Shown here one piece after another: positions 36,747 to 44,773 of a stretch of DNA of 64,000 bases. The notes under the pieces were generated by a model. The model saw only the letters and a list, made by a program, of their open reading frames with translations, was not told the origin of the DNA and did not search any database. Source of the DNA: Bosea vaviloviae (GTDB lineage: Bacteria; Pseudomonadota; Alphaproteobacteria; Rhizobiales; Beijerinckiaceae); the NCBI RefSeq assembly GCF_001741865.1, contig NZ_CP017147.1, positions 6,191,001-6,255,000 of the forward strand, written 5' to 3'. Every line of letters begins with the position of its first letter. Position 1 is the first letter of the stretch. A program made the position numbers and the translations under genes.

Positions 36747-37349
36747 ATGACGCCCCTCGCCCACACCGCCTTGCTGATCGTCGATCTGCAGAACGACTTC
36801 ATCCATCCCGACGGGGCCTATGCGCGCGGCAGGGCCGCCTCCCCGCAGGCGCAGGCGCTGCCAGTCAAGCTCAAACCGCTGGCCGACCTCATCCGCGCCA
36901 AGGGCGGGCTCGTTGCCGCGACCCAGTTCACCCTGGTGCCGGGGCGCGGCGGCGAGCCGCTGATCTCGCCGCATCTGCTGCAGATGCGGCCCTTCCTGCG
37001 CAAGGGCGATTTCCTGCCCGGCGGCTGGGGCCATCAGGTGGTCGACACCCTGCAGCCCATCGATATCGCGGTCGAGAAGATCGCCTATTCCGCCTTCTAC
37101 CAGACGAGGCTGGAATGGCTGTTGCGCAAGCTCGCCATCGAACACCTGATCGTCTGCGGCATCGTCACCAATGGCGGCGTCGCCTCGACGGTACGCGACG
37201 CCCATGTCCGCGACATCGACGTGACCGTGCTGGAAGATGGCTGCGCCGCCCCGACCGAGATGATGCATGCAGAAGCCATCGCCGCGCTCAGGCCCGTCGC
37301 CCGTATCGCCACGATCGCGGATGCCATGGCCGAGATAGCCGCGTCATGA
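36747..37349 (+). CDS. Isochorismatase-family hydrolase lacking the nucleophilic cysteine
   Basis: A 200-residue isochorismatase-fold protein. The catalytic aspartate is Asp13 (LLIVDLQNDF) and the lysine is Lys111 (VEKIAYSAF). At the position of the nucleophilic cysteine, the GxxTNxCV motif, it reads GIVTNGGVASTVRDA, so Gly144 replaces Cys. Amide hydrolases such as nicotinamidase, maleamate amidase and N-carbamoylsarcosine amidase need that cysteine; true isochorismatases (EntB, PhzD) have Gly. So it is probably not a cysteine amidase. It is coupled by a 4-base overlap (ATGA) to the flavoprotein gene. Confidence 0.88.
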   Translation: MTPLAHTALLIVDLQNDFIHPDGAYARGRAASPQAQALPVKLKPLADLIRAKGGLVAATQFTLVPGRGGEPLISPHLLQMRPFLRKGDFLPGGWGHQVVDTLQPIDIAVEKIAYSAFYQTRLEWLLRKLAIEHLIVCGIVTNGGVASTVRDAHVRDIDVTVLEDGCAAPTEMMHAEAIAALRPVARIATIADAMAEIAAS

Positions 37350-38776
37350 ACACTGTCCGCCCAGTCGACGCCATCGCCTTCGAGGCGGAGGCCGATGTCC
37401 TGATCATCGGCGCAGGCGCGGCAGGGCTCGTCGCCGCCCTCGCCGCGAAGGAGGCCAGAGCCGAGGTCGTCATCGTCGAGCGTGATGCCGTTCCCTCAGG
37501 CTCGACCGCGCTTTCGGCCGGGCTCATCCCAGCCGCGGGCACGCGCTTCCAGCGGCAGGCCGGCATAGAGGACAGTCCGGCCCTGTTCGCGCGGGACATC
37601 CTCGAAAAGGCGCATCACGAGCCCGATGCCGCCATGGTCGAGCGATTGGCCGAGCGCATCGGACCGGTGCTCGAATGGCTCGCCGATCGTCATGGCCTGC
37701 CTTTCGACGTCATCACCAATTTCTCCTATCCCGGCCATTCCGCCAGACGCATGCACGGCCTGCCCAAGCGCACCGGCTCGGAGCTGATCGATCGTCTACG
37801 CGAGGCCGTGGAGGCCCAGGAGATCCCGATCCTCACCGGGTTTCGCGCCACCACCCTGTTCCGGAGTCCGGACGGTATGATCGCGGGCATCGCCGGCACA
37901 CGTCCCGATGGCGGCGAGGAGAGGATCGGCTGCAAGGCGCTCGTGCTCGCCTGCAATGGCTATGGCGGCAACCGCGTTCTGGTGGCGCGTCACATCCCGC
38001 ACATGACGGAAGCGCTCTGGTTCGGCCATTCCGGCAATGAGGGCGACGCCGTGCTCTGGGGCGAGCAGCTCGGCGCGGAGCTTGTCGATATGTCGGGCCA
38101 TCAGGGCCATGGCTCGGTCGCCCAGCCGCATGGCATCCTGATCAGCTGGGCGACGATCATGGAGGGCGGTTTTCAGGTCAACGCTCTGGGCGAACGCTTC
38201 TCCGACGAGAGCCATGGCTATTCCGAGCAGGCCGCCACCGTGCTGCGCCAGCCCGAAGGCAAGGCCTGGACGATCTTCGACGCCCGCATCGCCGGCATCG
38301 CGCGTCAGTTCGAGGATTTCCAGAACGCCGAGGCGCAGGGCGCGATCGTCAGTGCCGCCTCGATCGAAGATCTGGCCGCAAAGACCGGCCTTCCGGGTGC
38401 CACACTGGCCGACACCGCCGGCGAGGTCGCCGTGTTGAAGCGTGGCGAGGGGCAAGACCGCTTCGGACGCGACTTCTCAAATGTGCCGCCCCTGGCAGCG
38501 CCATTCCATGCAGTCCGCGTCACCGGAGCCTTGTTCCACACCCAGGGCGGGTTGCGCGTCGATGCCGCCGCCCGCGTCCTGGATAAGGGCGGCCGGGCCT
38601 TCCCCAATCTCCACGCCTGCGGCGGCGCGGCGGTCGGCGTCTCCGGTGCGCAGGCCTCAGGCTACCTCTCCGGCAACGGCCTGCTGACCGCCGTCGCGCT
38701 GGGCGAGATCGCAGGCAGGGCGGCAGCTTTTCCTTCTCCCCCATCAAAGTCGGCTGTTGTCGACTTTGACACTTAG
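37346..38776 (+). CDS. FAD-dependent oxidoreductase, fumarate-reductase flavoprotein type
   Basis: A 476-residue flavoprotein. The N-terminal Rossmann motif is EADVLIIGAGAAGLVAALAA and the FAD-binding pieces SGSTALSAG, ALVLACNGYGG and FPNLHACGGAAVGVSG are those of the FAD_binding_2 family (fumarate reductase, ketosteroid dehydrogenase, TcuA-like). Such enzymes add or remove hydrogen at a C=C next to a carboxylate or carbonyl. ATG 37346 overlaps the previous stop. The last 14 residues (from 463, PSPPSKSAVVDFDT) and the stop codon come from repeat C; the native terminus has probably been replaced. Confidence 0.88.
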   Translation: MNTVRPVDAIAFEAEADVLIIGAGAAGLVAALAAKEARAEVVIVERDAVPSGSTALSAGLIPAAGTRFQRQAGIEDSPALFARDILEKAHHEPDAAMVERLAERIGPVLEWLADRHGLPFDVITNFSYPGHSARRMHGLPKRTGSELIDRLREAVEAQEIPILTGFRATTLFRSPDGMIAGIAGTRPDGGEERIGCKALVLACNGYGGNRVLVARHIPHMTEALWFGHSGNEGDAVLWGEQLGAELVDMSGHQGHGSVAQPHGILISWATIMEGGFQVNALGERFSDESHGYSEQAATVLRQPEGKAWTIFDARIAGIARQFEDFQNAEAQGAIVSAASIEDLAAKTGLPGATLADTAGEVAVLKRGEGQDRFGRDFSNVPPLAAPFHAVRVTGALFHTQGGLRVDAAARVLDKGGRAFPNLHACGGAAVGVSGAQASGYLSGNGLLTAVALGEIAGRAAAFPSPPSKSAVVDFDT

Positions 38777-38941
38777 GGTCGCCCATCTCGGGCAAGCCTG
38801 AGATGGGTTGGAGAAGGTCGCAGCGCGAAGCGCTGACGGATGAGGGAATTCTCCACGTAGCGATAAGAAAAGGGCCGCTTCCGCGACCCTTCCCTCATCC
38901 GTCTGCTACGCAGACACCTTCTCCCCCGAGGGGAGAAGGGA
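38732..38941. repeat. Composite palindromic repeat family C, copy 2
   Basis: Contains the same modules as copy 1 at 26838 in a different order: AAAGTCGGCTGTTGTCGACTTT, CCCATCTCGGGCAAGCCTGA with GATGGG, GACGGATGAGGG and its inverse CCCTCATCCGTC, ending in CCCCGAGGGGAGAAGG. It spans the 3' ends of two convergent genes (flavoprotein and amidase) and supplies both stop codons. Confidence 0.9.
38870..38891. terminator. Hairpin between the convergent flavoprotein and amidase genes
   Basis: AAGGGCCGC, TTCC loop, GCGACCCTT, one internal mismatch. It is inside repeat C copy 2 and lies between the two converging stop codons. No T-run, so termination is only possible. Confidence 0.4.
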
Positions 38942-40315
38942 GGGCCACGCCGGCATCGGCGCACGCAGGTCTTCCCAGGCCTTCGCCATCCGCAGCACGC
39001 CGAGATCGTCGAAGCGCCTGCCTGTGATCTGCAAGCCGATCGGCAAACCGCCCTTGGTCATTGCGGCATGCACCGAGATCGAGGGCTGGTCGGACATGTT
39101 GGCGGGAAGCGTGAAGCAGATATGCTCGAAGGGCCGATCCGGATCATGGATCGGCGAGGCGAGCTCGGCCGGATAGCTCGGCACCGGCGAGACCGGCGAC
39201 AGCACGAAATCGAACGGCGCGCTCTGCTTCAGCGCCGCGTCCTTGATCGCCAGCATCTGGCTCATGCCGCGATAGACCCGTTCGCCCGAGAGCGCCTTTC
39301 CGCGTTCCGCCCATTGGAAGATATAGGGCAGCACCTTGGCCTGCTTCTCCGGCGTCAGCACGCCGATATCGGCCCAGGCGCGCTGGCTCCAGAAATCGTC
39401 GAGCCCGTCGAGCATGGTGCGCGTCATAAAAGCCGGAGCAGACGTCACGATCGCGCCCGCGGCCTCGAAAGCCTTGCCCGCCGCCTCGATCGCGGCCTTC
39501 GTCTCGGGCTCGACTTCGATGCCGATGCCGGGGTCGAGCTGCAGGCCGATCCGCAGGCCCTTCAGGTCGATGTCGAGCGACAGCCAGTCGATCTCCTGCG
39601 GCGGCAGGCTCATGCCGTCGCGCGTGTCGGGCTTGGACAATTCGCGCATCATCAGCGCCGTATCGGTCACCGTGCGCGTCATCGGGCCGGCGACGCGGCC
39701 GTAATAGCTCGGGTCTATCGGCACCCGCCCGAAGCTCGGCTTCAGGCCGACAAGCCCGCACCAGCCGGCCGGCAGCCTGACCGAGCCGCCGATATCGGTG
39801 CCGACATGCAGGGGACCGTAACCGGCAGCGCCCGCTGCTCCCGCCCCAGCCGAGGAACCGCCGGGGTTCATCGCCAGGTTCCAGGGATTGCGGGCGAGTT
39901 CGTGAAAGCTGGAGAGCCCGGAGGAGAGCATGCCGTAATCGGGCATCGTCGTCTTGGCGAGCGTGACGAAGCCCGCCTCGTTCAGCCGGGCCGCGACCGG
40001 TGCGTCCTCTGTCGCCGGGACGAGGTCGCGCGCCGCCGTCCCGATCGGCATCGGCACGCCCTTGGTCGCGATGTTCTCCTTGATCGTACCCGGCACGCCG
40101 TCGAGCGGCAGCGCCTCGCCCTTGAACCAGCGTGTCTCGGAAGCCCTGGCGGCGGCGAGCGCGGAAGCCGGATCATAGGCATAGAGCGCCTTGAGTTTGG
40201 GCTCATAGGCGTCGATCCGGGCGATTACGGCCTCCGTCACTTCGACAGGAGAGAGTGTCTTGGCGCGATAGGCATCGAGCAGATCGGCCGCGCTCAGATC
40301 GGCGGGGTTGGTCAT
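38906..40315 (-). CDS. Amidase (amidase-signature family)
   Basis: A 469-residue serine amidase. The cis-Ser/Lys triad is visible: Lys in PGTIKENIATKG, the Gly/Ser-rich stretch AMNPGGSSAGAGAAG, and TDIGGSVRLPAGWCG with the nucleophilic serine. It hydrolyses amides, esters or the amidotransferase-type Gln side chain; without a GatCB partner nearby, an amidase on a small substrate is likely. Convergent with the flavoprotein gene, downstream of a GntR regulator. Its last 11 residues (SLLPSGEKVSA) and stop are derived from repeat C. Confidence 0.88.
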   Translation of the reverse strand: MTNPADLSAADLLDAYRAKTLSPVEVTEAVIARIDAYEPKLKALYAYDPASALAAARASETRWFKGEALPLDGVPGTIKENIATKGVPMPIGTAARDLVPATEDAPVAARLNEAGFVTLAKTTMPDYGMLSSGLSSFHELARNPWNLAMNPGGSSAGAGAAGAAGYGPLHVGTDIGGSVRLPAGWCGLVGLKPSFGRVPIDPSYYGRVAGPMTRTVTDTALMMRELSKPDTRDGMSLPPQEIDWLSLDIDLKGLRIGLQLDPGIGIEVEPETKAAIEAAGKAFEAAGAIVTSAPAFMTRTMLDGLDDFWSQRAWADIGVLTPEKQAKVLPYIFQWAERGKALSGERVYRGMSQMLAIKDAALKQSAPFDFVLSPVSPVPSYPAELASPIHDPDRPFEHICFTLPANMSDQPSISVHAAMTKGGLPIGLQITGRRFDDLGVLRMAKAWEDLRAPMPAWPSLLPSGEKVSA

Positions 40316-40410
40316 CGGGGAGTATCCTCGTCCTGGATTCGGCTGTGACAGGCAACGCCAGCGTCGCGCGTCATCCCCGCCTCTAGCAAGCTCCGCGCCG
40401 CGCAGGGCGG

Positions 40411-41154
40411 TCAGACGAAATAGTCGGGATGCGTCGCACGCAGATGGACGAGGTCCGGCAGCAATGTGCCGAGATGCTTGCGCATGGCCGCTTGCGCCGC
40501 CGGGCCGTCCTTGCGCCGCACCGCATCGACGATCGAGAGATGCTCGCGGATCACCATCGCCATCCGGCCCGGCACCGGCAGCGTCATGCGCCGGCAGCGA
40601 TCGATCTGGCTCTTGGCAGCATGCGCCAGCTTCCAGATGCCGGGGTAACCCGCGCAGATCGCAATCGTCTCGTGGAAAGCCTCATCGAACAGATGGAAGC
40701 GCTCCTGGTCGCCCTCGTCGAGGGCCTCATGCTGGCGCGCGATCACCGCATCGAGCCGCGCCACGATCTCGGGCGTCGCGATGCCGGCAACGAGATCAAT
40801 GGTGGCGCATTCAAGCGCCTGCCGGATGAACACGGCTTCCGGAATCGCCTCGATCGGGATCCGCGCCACGAAGGTGCCGGCCTGTGGAAAGACCTCGACC
40901 AGCCCCTCCTCCTTCAGCTTGATCAGCGCCTCGCGCACCGGCGTGCGGCTGATGCCGAAACGGGCCGTCAGCTCCTTCTCGACGAGAGCCGCACCCGGCG
41001 CGATCTGCATGGCGAGAATGGCGCGCCGCATCTCGTCCTGCACCAGCGAGGCCGCCGTCGAGCGGCCGGAGGATGTCCCGGCGCCGCGCATCGGCCGGCG
41101 CTCCCGGCGTACGAGATCGACCGCCGCCTCCAGCGCATTCGCCATCTCCGGCAT
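40411..41154 (-). CDS. GntR-family regulator, FCD (FadR-like) subfamily
   Basis: About 247 residues. N-terminal winged HTH: DEMRRAILAMQIAPGAALVEKELTARFGIS, then TPVREALIKLKEEGLVEVFPQAG as the recognition helix and wing. The FCD domain follows with VFIRQALECATIDLV, HLFDEAFHETIAICAGY and VIREHLSIVDAVRR, which includes the metal-binding Asp/His pattern. It is divergent from the hexuronate operon, so it probably controls it (ExuR/UxuR-like). Start ambiguous: ATG 41154 is chosen, with GTG codons at 41172 (AAGGGGAG upstream) and 41196 as alternatives. Confidence 0.85.
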   Translation of the reverse strand: MPEMANALEAAVDLVRRERRPMRGAGTSSGRSTAASLVQDEMRRAILAMQIAPGAALVEKELTARFGISRTPVREALIKLKEEGLVEVFPQAGTFVARIPIEAIPEAVFIRQALECATIDLVAGIATPEIVARLDAVIARQHEALDEGDQERFHLFDEAFHETIAICAGYPGIWKLAHAAKSQIDRCRRMTLPVPGRMAMVIREHLSIVDAVRRKDGPAAQAAMRKHLGTLLPDLVHLRATHPDYFV

Positions 41155-41247
41155 CGCCCTCGTCTCATCCACGCCCGGCGAAACTCCCCTTCGCACGAAG
41201 CCGCAGCAATCTTGCCGCAGCGCTCAATCGCGATAGCATGATGTGGT

Positions 41248-41276
41248 TTGACACGCTAGTATATTAGTATATTTAT
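41248..41276 (+). promoter_or_regulatory. Promoter and candidate GntR operator upstream of uxaC
   Basis: TTGACA at 41248-41253 is a perfect -35. CTAGTATATTAG at 41256-41267 is a near-palindrome (two mismatches) immediately downstream, followed by AGTATATTTAT as an AT-rich -10 region. The operator lies between the -35 and -10 elements, so the adjacent FCD regulator would block RNA polymerase. Confidence 0.55.
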
Positions 41277-41325
41277 CCGACGCTGCCCGGCCTGTCCTGG
41301 CCGGTGCGTGCTGGAGTCCTGCTTG

Positions 41326-42729
41326 ATGTTGTTGCACGATGATCGCCTCTTTCCTGCGGATCCGGTGACGCGCGGCATCGCGCGGCGGCTCTATGCGGGC
41401 ATTCGCGATCTGCCGATCATCTCGCCGCATGGCCACACCGATCCGCGCTGGTTCGCCGAGAACAAGGCCTTTCCCGATCCCGCGACTCTCTTCGTCAAGC
41501 CGGACCATTACATCTTCCGCATGCTCTATTCGCAAGGCGTCCGGCTGGAGCAGCTCGGCATCACCCGCAAGGGCGGCAAGCCGGCCAAGAGCGATCCGCG
41601 CGCTATCTGGAAGCTCTTCGCCAACCACTGGCACCTGTTCCGCGGCACGCCGACACGACTGTGGTTCGAGCACGCCGTCTCCAGCATCTTCGGCGTCAAC
41701 GAGCGGCTTACCCCCGCCAATGCCGACGCGATCTACGACGTCATCGCCGGGAAGCTCGACCAGCCGGAGTTCAGGCCGCGCGCCCTGTTCGAGCGCTTCA
41801 ACATCGAGGCGATCTCGACCACCGAAGGCGCACTCGACGATCTGAAATGGCACGACATGATCCGCACCTCCGGCTGGGGCGGCAAGGTCGTCACCGCCTA
41901 CAGGCCCGACAGCGTCGTCGATCCCGAATTCGAGGGCTTTGCCGAGAACCTCGCCAGCCTCGGCGAATTGACCGGCGAGGACGTCTTCGCCTGGACCGGC
42001 TATCTCGAGGCGCATCGCAAGCGCCGAGCCTATTTCAAGGAGCGCGGCGCGACCTCCTCCGACCACGGCCATGCCACGGCCCGCACCGCAAACCTCTCGC
42101 AGGCCGACGCCGAGAAGCTCTTCGCCAAGGTCGTCAAGGGCAAGGCCTCGGCCGAGGATGCCGATCTCTTCCGCGGCCAGATGCTGACCGAGATGGCCAA
42201 GATGAGCCTCGATGACGGGCTCGTTCTGCAGATCCACCCCGGCTCCTTCCGCAACCACAACGCCAGCCTGTTCGAGGAATTCGGCCGCGACATGGGCGCC
42301 GACATTCCGCGCCAGACCGACTATGTCACGGCATTGAAGCCACTGCTCGACGCTGTCGGCAACGAGCCCAACCTCACCGTCATCGCCTTCACGCTCGACG
42401 AGACCAGCTATTCGCGCGAGCTCGCGCCGCTGGCCGGGCATTACCCGGCGCTGAAGCTCGGACCTGGCTGGTGGTTCCTCGATGCGCCCGAGGCCATGCT
42501 GCGCTTCCGCGAGCTGACCACCGAGACTGCCGGCTTCTACAACACCGTCGGCTTCAACGACGACACCCGCGCCTATCTCTCGATCCCCGCGCGCCATGAC
42601 GTCGCCCGCCGCTGCGACTGCACCTACCTCGCCAAGCTCGTCGCCGAACACCGGCTCGACGAGGACGAGGCGGCCGAAGTCGCCCATGACCTCGCCTACC
42701 GCCTGGCCAAGGAGGCCTACAAGCTGTGA
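41326..42729 (+). CDS. uxaC: Glucuronate/galacturonate isomerase UxaC
   Basis: A 467-residue uronate isomerase, close to the family length of 470. SPHGHTDPRWFAENKAF is the metal-binding motif near the N-terminus; FEHAVSSIFGVNERLTP, QIHPGSFRNHN and LGPGWWFLDAPEAMLRFREL follow (first part of each diagnostic). It interconverts D-glucuronate with D-fructuronate or D-galacturonate with D-tagaturonate. ATG at 41326 has GGAG nine bases upstream; an in-frame GTG at 41308 exists. It is first in the hexuronate operon and coupled to kduI. Confidence 0.93.
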   Translation: MLLHDDRLFPADPVTRGIARRLYAGIRDLPIISPHGHTDPRWFAENKAFPDPATLFVKPDHYIFRMLYSQGVRLEQLGITRKGGKPAKSDPRAIWKLFANHWHLFRGTPTRLWFEHAVSSIFGVNERLTPANADAIYDVIAGKLDQPEFRPRALFERFNIEAISTTEGALDDLKWHDMIRTSGWGGKVVTAYRPDSVVDPEFEGFAENLASLGELTGEDVFAWTGYLEAHRKRRAYFKERGATSSDHGHATARTANLSQADAEKLFAKVVKGKASAEDADLFRGQMLTEMAKMSLDDGLVLQIHPGSFRNHNASLFEEFGRDMGADIPRQTDYVTALKPLLDAVGNEPNLTVIAFTLDETSYSRELAPLAGHYPALKLGPGWWFLDAPEAMLRFRELTTETAGFYNTVGFNDDTRAYLSIPARHDVARRCDCTYLAKLVAEHRLDEDEAAEVAHDLAYRLAKEAYKL

Positions 42730-43577
42730 CCTCCACGACGAAGACAATCGACGAACGCCAGGCCGCTCATCCGCGCGATGTGAAGCGCTATGAGACGCAA
42801 ACCCTGCGCGACGACTTCCTGATCGAGCGCATCTTCGTGCCCGGCGAGGTCACGCTGACCTACAGCCATTACGACCGCATGATCGTCGGTGGTGCGACAC
42901 CTGCGGCAAAGCCGCTGACGCTCGAGCCCTTCGCGCCGACGGGCACACCCTTCTTCCTGGCGCGGCGCGAACTCGGCGTGATCAATCTCGGCGGCGTAGG
43001 CAGCGTCACCGTCGATGGCCAGCGCTTCGACATCCCCAATCTCGACGCGCTCTATGTCGGGCTCGGCGCGAAGGAGGTCTCCTTCGCCAGCGCGGACGCC
43101 GCCAACCCGGCGAAATTCTACCTGACCAGCGCCCCGGCGCATCGCGAGGCGCCGCACCAGCTGATCGCGAAGAGCGAGGCCAATACCATCCATCTCGGCT
43201 CAGCCGAGACATCGAACAAGCGCACCATCCGGCAGTACATCATGCCCAACACCACCGGCACCAACCAGCTGGTGATGGGCATGACGGCACTGGAGCCGGG
43301 CTCGGTCTGGAACTCCATGCCTTGCCACACCCATACGAGGCGCATGGAGGCCTATCTCTACTTCAACCTCGATCCCGCCCACCGCGTCTTCCATTTCATG
43401 GGCGAGCCGCAGGAGACCCGCCATCTCCTGGTCGCCAACGAGCAGGCGGTGATCTCACCGAACTGGTCGATCCATTGCGGCTGCGGCACCTCGAACTACG
43501 CCTTCGTCTGGGCCATGGCCGGCGACAATGTCGAGTTCACCGACATGGATCCGGCTCCCGTGGAGACGCTGCGTTGA
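42726..43577 (+). CDS. kduI: 5-keto-4-deoxyuronate isomerase KduI
   Basis: A 283-residue cupin-fold enzyme converting 5-keto-4-deoxyuronate (from unsaturated uronates) to 2,5-diketo-3-deoxygluconate. It has the core HTHTRRMEAYLYFN metal-binding motif and RETQ-like start residues (YETQTLRDDFLIERIFVPG). The GTG start overlaps the uxaC stop (TGTGA). Followed at once by kduD, its pathway partner. Such enzymes take part in pectin and glycosaminoglycan breakdown. Confidence 0.95.
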   Translation: MTSTTKTIDERQAAHPRDVKRYETQTLRDDFLIERIFVPGEVTLTYSHYDRMIVGGATPAAKPLTLEPFAPTGTPFFLARRELGVINLGGVGSVTVDGQRFDIPNLDALYVGLGAKEVSFASADAANPAKFYLTSAPAHREAPHQLIAKSEANTIHLGSAETSNKRTIRQYIMPNTTGTNQLVMGMTALEPGSVWNSMPCHTHTRRMEAYLYFNLDPAHRVFHFMGEPQETRHLLVANEQAVISPNWSIHCGCGTSNYAFVWAMAGDNVEFTDMDPAPVETLR

Positions 43578-44341
43578 TGACCCGCCGCTCGCCCTTCTCG
43601 CTCGAAGGCCGCACCGCGCTGGTCACCGGCGCCAATACCGGCATCGGCCAGGGTATCGCGCTGGCGCTGGCTGAGGCCGGAGCGACGATCGTCGCCGCAG
43701 GACGCTCGGATATGAGCGAGACGCTGGGGCTGATCGAGGCGGCGGGCGCAAATGCCGTACCGCTTCAACTCGATCTGCAGCAGCCCGGCGTCGCGGCCGA
43801 GGCAATCGCAAGCGCGGTGGCCGCCGTCGGCCCGCTCGACATCCTGGTCAACAATGCCGGCATCATCCGCCGCTCGGACGCGCTCGATTTCAGCGAGGCC
43901 GACTGGGACGAGGTCATGAACCTCAATCTCAAGGCGGCGTTCTTCCTCAGCCAGGCCTTCGCCAAGGCAGCGCTTGCCGCCGGCCGCAGCGCCCGCATCG
44001 TCAACATCGCCTCGCTGCTCTCCTTCCAGGGCGGCATCCGCGTCGCCTCCTACACCGCAAGCAAGAGCGGGCTTGCCGGGCTGACCAAACTGCTCGCCTG
44101 CGAATGGGCCGCCAAGGGCATCAACGTCAACGCGATCGCGCCCGGCTATATCGAGACCAACAACACCCAAGCCCTGCGGGCCGACCCGGAGCGCAGCACG
44201 GCGATCCTCGCCCGCATTCCCGCCGCGCGCTGGGGCAAGCCCTCGGATATCGGCGGTGCGGCGGTCTTCCTGGCAAGCGATGCGGCGGCTTACATGCACG
44301 GCGCCATCCTTCCCGTCGACGGAGGCTGGCTGGCGCGATGA
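43577..44341 (+). CDS. kduD: 2-deoxy-D-gluconate 3-dehydrogenase / KduD-type SDR
   Basis: A 254-residue short-chain dehydrogenase. NAD-binding TGANTGIGQGIALALAE, LVNNAG, active-site Ser in IVNIASLLSFQGG, YTASKSG with the catalytic Tyr-Lys pair, and the substrate-loop GYIETNNTQALR. It reduces 2,5-diketo-3-deoxygluconate to 2-keto-3-deoxygluconate, the substrate of KdgK. The ATG shares a base with the kduI stop (TGATG) and the frame upstream is not coding. Confidence 0.95.
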   Translation: MTRRSPFSLEGRTALVTGANTGIGQGIALALAEAGATIVAAGRSDMSETLGLIEAAGANAVPLQLDLQQPGVAAEAIASAVAAVGPLDILVNNAGIIRRSDALDFSEADWDEVMNLNLKAAFFLSQAFAKAALAAGRSARIVNIASLLSFQGGIRVASYTASKSGLAGLTKLLACEWAAKGINVNAIAPGYIETNNTQALRADPERSTAILARIPAARWGKPSDIGGAAVFLASDAAAYMHGAILPVDGGWLAR

Positions 44342-44679
44342 CGAACCGTCTCAATTCCTTCTTCCAGCACGAGGCCACCCTGGCCTGGGAGCCGACCGAA
44401 CCCGGCGTGAAGCGCAAGATCATGGCCTATGGCCCCGATCTGATGATCGTGCGCGTCGCTTTTGAAGCCGGCGCGGTCGGCAAGGCGCACAGCCACCCGC
44501 ACCGGCAGGCGTCCTATGTCGAGAGCGGCGTCTTCGACGTCACCATCGACGGCCGGACCGAGCGCCTGATCGCCGGCGACAGCTTCTTCGTGCCTGCCGA
44601 TCTCGTCCACGGTGTCGTCGCGGTCGAGGCCGGGCAGCTCGTCGATTCCTTCACGCCGATGCGCGAGGAGTTTCTTTGA
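44338..44679 (+). CDS. kdgF: Cupin, KdgF-like (unsaturated uronate processing)
   Basis: A 113-residue single-domain cupin overlapping kduD by four bases (ATGA). The metal-binding box is KAHSHPHRQASYVESGVFDV and the second half is GDSFFVPADLVHGVVAVEAG. The ending DSFTPMREEFL matches KdgF proteins. KdgF opens 4,5-unsaturated uronate monomers to the linear 5-keto-4-deoxyuronate, the substrate of KduI, so kdgF, kduI and kduD form a continuous path. This is family plus context. Confidence 0.88.
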   Translation: MTNRLNSFFQHEATLAWEPTEPGVKRKIMAYGPDLMIVRVAFEAGAVGKAHSHPHRQASYVESGVFDVTIDGRTERLIAGDSFFVPADLVHGVVAVEAGQLVDSFTPMREEFL

Positions 44680-44773
44680 TCTTCGCCTGACCGGCAGGGG
44701 CCGGCTGGCCGCCCATCAAGGGCAAGAACGACCGGGAAAAACCGGCGCACGACAATGGGAGAGGAAACCGACA

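Noticed and set aside
36650..37345. Extension of the flavoprotein frame into the isochorismatase gene
   Set aside because: It begins in repeat A and runs through the isochorismatase-family gene in another frame. The start is the ATGA overlap at 37346.
36747..37349. Calling the isochorismatase-family gene a maleamate amidase (NicF)
   Set aside because: The cluster made this attractive, but the nucleophilic Cys is Gly144, which argues against amide hydrolysis.
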